From positions 79,959 to 143,958 of the forward strand of contig JASBUZ010000036.1 of NCBI GenBank assembly GCA_030147635.1: 64,000 nt of DNA. Reading direction: 5' to 3'. The notes under the pieces are model-generated. The model had not been told where the DNA came from, made no database searches, and saw only the letters and a list, made by a program, of their open reading frames with translations. This DNA comes from Gammaproteobacteria bacterium (GTDB taxonomy: Bacteria > Pseudomonadota > Gammaproteobacteria > Legionellales > Legionellaceae). Of this stretch, positions 59,635 to 64,000 are shown piece by piece; position 1 is the stretch's first letter, and every line of letters begins with the position of its first letter. Position numbers and translations under genes: made by a program.

Positions 59635-60708
59635 ATGAAGAAACTTATAAGTACATTAATTTTTTCTCTTGGATTTTCTGTAATACCTACATTGAGTCTG
59701 GCAAGTGCTGCTGATCATTTATCAGCTGATGAAAAAAACACTATCTCTATTTTTAAATCGGCCTCTCCTAAAGTGGTATATGTTCACCGAATCAACCGTT
59801 TTCAAACGCCTTTTGCCGAGCAATTTGAAGTTTCTTCAGGGACAGGTTCTGGCATTGTTTGGGATAAAAAAGGTCATATTATCACCAATTATCATGTGGT
59901 GCATGGTGCAGACCAGCTGATGGTGAGCTTTGGCAAAAAAACGGTACCTGCTAAATTGGTGGGCGCTGAGCCTCGTAAAGATATTGCGGTTTTAAAACTT
60001 CGCTCAGTGTCTGACTTTCCTACTTTTGATGCTTTTACGCCTTTTGAACTTTGTCCAACCGACACCTTGGTGGTCGGGCAAAAAACCATTGCGATTGGTA
60101 ACCCATTTGGTTTGGATCACAGCTTAACGACTGGTGTGATTTCAGCGCTTGATAGAGAGGTGCCTGGAGTGGGGGGGGTCAACATACGAGATATGATTCA
60201 AACGGACGCTTCGATTAACCCTGGAAACTCAGGCGGGCCTCTATTAGATAGTCAAGGCTGCCTAATTGGTTTAAACACGATGATTTACTCAAGAAGTGGT
60301 GCGGCATCAGGGGTCGGCTTTGCAGTACCTGCTGAAACCATTTCACGGGTCGTACCACAATTGATTCAATATGGTCGCGTTAAAATGTCAGGGATTGGCA
60401 TTGTGCCTTTAGAGCAGAAAATCGCGAGCCATTTTGCGAAAGATGGAGGCGTATTTGTTTCTCGCGTATTAAACAATAGTTCTGCTGCGAAAGCAGGACT
60501 CAGAGGCGTGCAAGTTGATTCATACGGTAGGCTTATCCTTGGGGATGCGATTGTGGCAATTAATGGCGAGAAAGTTTCTAACTACAATGACTTGTACAAT
60601 ATTCTGAATGACATTCCCATTGGCAAAAAAATTGAAGTCAGTATCAATCGTTCTGGTAGGGTGAGTAATATTTCGATGAAAACCATGGATTTGTCGGAAG
60701 ATTTTTAG
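59635..60708 (+). CDS. DegP/HtrA-type periplasmic serine protease with one PDZ domain
   Basis: About 357 residues from the ATG at 59635 (MKKLISTLIFSLGFSV), nine bases after GGGAG; an earlier Met at 59626 is too close. The signal peptide (about 1-25) ends near LASAA. Catalytic triad: His in ITNYHVVHG, Asp in RKDIAVLKL, Ser in GNSGGPLLD. A single PDZ domain follows (about 265-350, GGVFVSRVLNNSSAAKAGLRG). One PDZ means it resembles DegS more than DegP. An anchoring helix is absent, so it is probably free in the periplasm. Confidence 0.92.
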   Translation: MKKLISTLIFSLGFSVIPTLSLASAADHLSADEKNTISIFKSASPKVVYVHRINRFQTPFAEQFEVSSGTGSGIVWDKKGHIITNYHVVHGADQLMVSFGKKTVPAKLVGAEPRKDIAVLKLRSVSDFPTFDAFTPFELCPTDTLVVGQKTIAIGNPFGLDHSLTTGVISALDREVPGVGGVNIRDMIQTDASINPGNSGGPLLDSQGCLIGLNTMIYSRSGAASGVGFAVPAETISRVVPQLIQYGRVKMSGIGIVPLEQKIASHFAKDGGVFVSRVLNNSSAAKAGLRGVQVDSYGRLILGDAIVAINGEKVSNYNDLYNILNDIPIGKKIEVSINRSGRVSNISMKTMDLSEDF

Positions 60709-60775
60709 AAGCTCTCCATATTTATGTGGAAATAAAACTATCGTAGTTGTCACGGTTAATGACTGTGTGTGTGGC

Positions 60776-61155
60776 ATTGGTATAGGTTTCTGCCCAACTA
60801 ATGCTCCATTCATGTTTGAAGGACACTGTAATACAGCGGTTTTCGAACTTTACGTTGATCAGATATTAGCGCCAAATTTAGAAGAAGGCATGGTCGTTGT
60901 AATTGACAATGCAAGTTTTCATAAGTCGAAAAAGATAAGCTGTTAATTGAGAAGGCTGGTGCCAAATTCATTTTTTTACCACCATACCCACCTGATTTAA
61001 ACCCCATTGAGAAATGGTGGCATAAAATTAAGACAGCTATCAGAAAACTTATGAGAGATACAGATGTGATGCTGGATCAGGCTATGGGAAATACCTTAAA
61101 AACATGTTTGCATGTTAATGGGTGGAGCTATAAGTCGATTAACTTTATCCCTTAA
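60776..61155 (+). pseudogene. IS630-family transposase relic
   Basis: Reading rightward, NAPFMFEGHCNTAVFELYV, VVVIDNASFHKSKK (second Asp), then, after a frame change near 60933, KAGAKFIFLPPYPPDLNPIEKWWHKIK (catalytic Glu) and a natural end at 61155. This is the C-terminal part of an IS630/Tc1-type DDE transposase. The N-terminal half with the first Asp is missing, and a one-base frame slip interrupts the rest. No clear inverted repeats remain. It sits between the protease and pilin genes. Confidence 0.85.
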
Positions 61156-61199
61156 TCTATACTTTTAACGTTGATGGGACAACAAGGAGCTTGAGTCCA

Positions 61200-61625
61200 A
61201 TGAGAATGCAAAAAGGTTTTACCATGATTGAGTTGGTAATGGTGATTGTGATTTTAGGTATTCTGGCTGCAGTCGCTATTCCTCGTTTTATTGATTTACA
61301 AGCCAATGCACAGCAAGCAGCAGTTGATGGCGTTGCAGGTTCGCTTGGAACGGCAAGTTCAATTAACTATGCTGGATGTTCGGCCGTTGGACATACCGTA
61401 ACTGCTGGTAAATGTATTGCTGTTGCTAAGTGTTCTGATGTGGCTGCTGCCATTACACCGGCTTTGACGCTGGGTACAGCGGGTGCTGCAATTGCAGATA
61501 CTTATAATTTGGCAGCAGATACAGCTGCAACCGGTAATGGTACTGAGGCGAGTTGTACTTTACAAATTAGTAAAGATGGAACGACTTATACCTCTACTTA
61601 TACTGTTACTGGTGCGGGTCAATAA
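61200..61625 (+). CDS. Type IV pilin/prepilin-like protein
   Basis: About 141 residues from the ATG at 61200, ten bases after AAGGAG; a TTG at 61191 is too close to that site. A six-residue leader (MRMQKG) precedes the prepilin peptidase site G|FTMIELV, and the hydrophobic stalk helix VMVIVILGILAAVAIPRF follows, with Glu5 present. The globular part is Ala/Thr-rich with three Cys at about 56-78 and one at about 124, giving possible disulfides. It resembles MshA/PilA-type major pilins. No pil assembly gene adjoins. It ends in a hairpin taken over by the IS4-like element. Confidence 0.9.
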   Translation: MRMQKGFTMIELVMVIVILGILAAVAIPRFIDLQANAQQAAVDGVAGSLGTASSINYAGCSAVGHTVTAGKCIAVAKCSDVAAAITPALTLGTAGAAIADTYNLAADTAATGNGTEASCTLQISKDGTTYTSTYTVTGAGQ

Positions 61626-61651
61626 GTTTAGACCCGTAATTAATAAAAAAA

Positions 61652-61664
61652 GCCCCTAAGGGGC
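61652..61664 (+). terminator. Pilin terminator hairpin, its T-run displaced by an IS
   Basis: GCCCC-TAA-GGGGC follows an A-run 26 bases after the pilin stop. The bases after the stem are the first bases of the IS4-like element (TAATGCC), not a T-run. The expected T-run (CTTTTTATT) is now found at 63114 onward, on the far side of the element. Confidence 0.65.
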
Positions 61665-63043
61665 TAATGCCAGTCAGTTAAGCTGACTGGCATTTTTATT
61701 TTCTCTTTTAATGGGGTATTTTTAATGGGGTATTTTTGAGGCCTTCTCTTTACAACCCTTGGATAATTTCTCTCTCGCTTATCAGGTAAAACAAAGGCTT
61801 TTGCCATGCTCACCATATCACTCAATACTTTTGGTATTTTTCCTGGTGAAACGCTTGGTAATACAGTTAATTCTTTGATTATATATGCTGCCGCTTGATT
61901 AAAACTAAGCTGATTAGGCTCTATTCCATCAAGAGAATATGCCATTCTTGCCATTTGGAAGCGAATGAGATTATATGCCAAAAGAACGCCCCAAAGTTCT
62001 TGGCGTATCATATCAGGCTTTTTACTTCTTAACGTTAAGCGGTTCTGTAATAAATACTGCTTCATTTCTCTATATCCAAGCTCTATTTCCCATCGCTGGC
62101 TATACAAACTAATGATATCCATTGCTGGAAAGCGCATCGGGTCAATCATCGAGGTTAGTATTTGAATATTTTTTCCATTAACAGATTTTGTTAGCAGTCG
62201 AGCCGTAATTGTAGCTGGTAAATCTGGCCATTTTTTTCTTGCCTGTGGGCAGGGAGTTAACTCAATAATCTCTTGGCCTTTACCAAGCTGCCGGATTACT
62301 TTGTACTGCCGGTTTTTCTTTAATGGGAGCAGCCAGTGTCGCTGTATTCCACTGATGTGCCATCGGTGAAGTAACCCGAGAGAGTAAAAACCTTTATCAA
62401 ATATTGTTAGTGAGTGGTCGGGTGTTTTGTCAATAAGGTTTGCTGCAAGTTGCATTTCATTAACTTCCACACTTGCAAATGAAGATCCTGTAAGTAAATG
62501 GCTTGTCAGCTCCATCTGACAAACCATACGTACCTGAGGATAATCTGATTCGCTCACTTCGTTACGAGTTCTTGAAAATGCCTTTTGATTTTCAGGTGAG
62601 TCAGGTGTGCGCCAAACAATTCCATCAACACCTAACAATTTTAGGCCGCACCAGTTTGGATGGGGAGTTTGACTATTCTACAAAGCTTGAGTTTGTTCAA
62701 ACACTTCTTTAACTGGTTCTTCTCCAAGGCGTTGTCTAGCTTGAACAACAGCACTTGGAGCAACAAAAGGCCAATTTTCTGGAAGAACAATATCTAATTG
62801 GTTAACAATTTGACTCATTGGTATATGCCGAAAAAGGGCCATACCTACTACACTCCAAATCATCATTTCTAGAGGTAAACGTCTTTTTCTAATTGTGGCT
62901 GTCCCACTTCGTTCTAAACTGGATTTTATTAAATCAGGAGATAAGTATTCGGATAAACTTTGAAACTGCTCTGAGGAAAATGATTGAATGCTATCTAAAG
63001 CTTGACTTAAAAACATAAAAAAATCCGGTGAGCTTACAATCAC
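61664..63043 (-). pseudogene. IS4-family transposase interrupted by an in-frame amber codon
   Basis: Two open segments (63043-62681 and 62677-61664) are in the same reading frame, separated only by TAG at 62680-62678. Reading through gives EQTQAL-(stop)-NSQTPHPNW, then [13 protein letters not shown] without a shift. The DDE core has LGVDGIVW (Asp), [13 protein letters not shown] (Asp) and [18 protein letters not shown], the Y-(2)-R-(3)-E-(6)-K signature of IS4. The remainder looks complete. One point mutation (likely TGG to TAG) inactivates it unless a suppressor exists. Confidence 0.9.
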
Positions 63044-63102
63044 CAGATTTTGATCTGATTTGCCAATTTTGCAAGTAGTTTGTACTTAACTGATCGGCAT
63101 TA
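61665..63102 (-). mobile_element. IS4-like insertion sequence
   Basis: 1438 bp. The ends are inverted repeats TAATGCC(A/G)(G/A)TCAGTTAAG, which is the IS4 terminal pattern. The single gene is on the minus strand. Flanking sequences are both short GC palindromes (GCCCCTAAGGGGC at left, AGGGCCTAGGCCCT at right) rather than an identical 11-13-bp duplication. The insertion lies between pilin and the Cys-rich protein gene, inside what was probably their shared terminator. Confidence 0.9.
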
Positions 63103-63122
63103 GGGCCTAGGCCCTCTTTTTA

Positions 63123-63740
63123 TTAAGGTGTACAGTACGGCCCTCCCCAAGAACAATATCCGTCGGGGTGATCAGATGACGGGGCGGCCCAAGCACATTG
63201 TTGGCCATAAGTTGTATTATTAATCTTGGTTTGTACAGTACTCAACACTTGAGGGTTTGTTGTCGGAGGATTCGATGTTGTTCCGACTACGACACCACAT
63301 TTGGAAGGCGAGTTGGTTGAGTTACCACTATTAGAGCAATTAGCAGATGAGCCACCACAAGAAGCGGCTGAAAGAGGATTGGGAGTAGCACAGGTAGAAC
63401 CGTACCAGCAAACCCCAGAGCTGCTGTCCCATGCACATTGTACACCGACGGTACCGAAGTATGAGGAACATGTATCCTTCGTAATCCCTTCTAAATTACA
63501 TATTCCCAGTGGTGTGCCCGTACATGGGGAGGTAGTCGATGAGTCAGGAGTTGCTGCCATACTATCAGCTGAGCTTGTTTGTGAGCGCTGAGACGATGGG
63601 GTGCCATGTAGACTTTGGTTAGAGATGCTAGTATCTGGATTAACTGCTGCTACGATGACAGGTTGAGAAGTAGCGCCGGTTCTTGCGAGTATTCTACCAT
63701 CGATTAGGATGTGGGCGATACATTGTTCTTTAGGTTGCAA
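63123..63740 (-). CDS. Cys-rich secreted-type protein, 5' end uncertain
   Basis: 205 residues from 63740, low-complexity Ser/Thr/Pro/Asn-rich. Two similar C-terminal units, QCAWDSSSGVCWYGSTC and QCAW...GYCSWGGPYC, share the pattern QCAW-x(n)-G-x-C-x-x-G-x-x-C and suggest a repeated disulfide module. The frame stays open upstream for about 45 more codons (RFDLKPCSKITQL) to a TAG near 63885, with no good start or signal peptide, so the true gene may be longer and broken. The function is unknown. Context next to a pilin suggests a surface or pilus-tip role. Confidence 0.5.
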   Translation of the reverse strand: MQPKEQCIAHILIDGRILARTGATSQPVIVAAVNPDTSISNQSLHGTPSSQRSQTSSADSMAATPDSSTTSPCTGTPLGICNLEGITKDTCSSYFGTVGVQCAWDSSSGVCWYGSTCATPNPLSAASCGGSSANCSNSGNSTNSPSKCGVVVGTTSNPPTTNPQVLSTVQTKINNTTYGQQCAWAAPSSDHPDGYCSWGGPYCTP

Positions 63741-63906
63741 CTGAGTGATTTTAGAGCAAGGTTTTAAATCAAAACGGCGATAAGGGTTGCGTTCAGGCTC
63801 TGTCGAAAGCGTGATAGCAGATGTTTTGAAGTCAAGAATTTGCAGACTGACGGGGGTGGACAGGGCCTACGCATGAAAAATTTTTTTGACGCAAATTAAA
63901 AGGTGT
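63741..63906. other. Unresolved stretch upstream of the Cys-rich gene
   Basis: The minus strand keeps an open frame to about 63885 without a start, and an overlapping frame opens with ATG at 63885. Neither has a ribosome site. An A/T-rich run (about 63880-63897) follows. I cannot tell a broken 5' end from intergenic DNA. Confidence 0.35.
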
Positions 63907-64000
63907 TTAACCGACATGGAGTTTTTCCTCATTAGGCTTTTGATTGATTGGCCTGGTTTTTGTTTGCATTTCTGAAGGCCATTCAAAGCCCACTTTCTTA
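63907..64000 (-). CDS. C-terminal fragment of a gene entering from the right
   Basis: On the minus strand 30 codons ending with TAA at 63907 read KKVGFEWPSEMQTKTRPINQ and then a charged tail. The composition looks coding, but the segment is too short to recognise and the start lies beyond the window. Confidence 0.35.
   Translation of the reverse strand, partial: KKVGFEWPSEMQTKTRPINQKPNEEKLHVG

Noticed and set aside
1-64000. CRISPR arrays or prophage modules
   Set aside because: No series of regularly spaced direct repeats and no phage structural, integrase or lysis genes were seen.

Overview
The window reads as chromosome of a host-associated gammaproteobacterium, most likely in the Legionellales (Legionella/Coxiella neighbourhood). 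The basis is a bacterial mevalonate pathway (HMG-CoA reductase, mevalonate kinase, a phosphomevalonate-kinase-like protein, MvaD, type 2 IPP isomerase), a C5-pathway hemL with hemCDXY, Tol-Pal, an MlaE-type lipid transporter, MnmC, and several unrecognised proteins of the kind these bacteria secrete (a lone GHKL ATPase with an acidic tail, two ankyrin-like proteins, a papain-like candidate). The assignment is inference. No rRNA or species marker lies in the window.

Layout. 1-8.8 kb: start of valS, an aromatic amino acid permease, an SDR enzyme, orphan genes, tmRNA (ssrA), a YchJ-like protein, a flavoprotein and hemL. 8.8-14.8 kb: a complete RND efflux operon (outer membrane factor, adaptor, pump), followed by a dead TacA-type antitoxin fragment. 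15-20.8 kb: an L,D-transpeptidase lipoprotein, mnmC, cca, orn and queH. 20.8-24 kb: the GHKL ATPase and the ankyrin-like pair, then an FAH-family hydrolase. 24-28 kb: hemC-hemD-hemX-hemY, and divergently ftsB, a rhodanese and a TauE-type exporter.

29.4-45.4 kb is a surface-polysaccharide island: an ABC-2 export permease without its ATPase, glycosyltransferases, a flippase-like UPF0104 protein and a WbpG/HisH/HisF sugar-amidation trio. It also holds a six-gene, end-to-end overlapping operon that I consider the most interesting system here. That operon encodes a twin-flavodoxin protein, a 53-residue DltX-like microprotein, a DltD-like SGNH protein, a DltC-like carrier, a DltB-like MBOAT with an extra extracytoplasmic domain, and a DltA-like adenylating ligase. 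Together they look like a Gram-negative envelope-acylation machine built on the teichoic-acid D-alanylation plan.

45.4-56.2 kb: mvk-mvaD, queE, cpoB-pal, and an Mla/MCE lipid-transport operon interrupted by a 117-bp nested palindrome. Divergently come fni, HMG-CoA reductase and a GHMP kinase. 56.2-64 kb: two identical tRNA-Lys genes and a tRNA-Arg, a complete IS3-group element, a membrane protein, a family 4 uracil-DNA glycosylase, a thioesterase, a DegP-like protease, an IS630 relic and a type IV pilin. An IS4-like element with an in-frame amber codon sits just behind the pilin terminator hairpin, followed by a Cys-rich secreted-type protein. No CRISPR array or prophage was seen.
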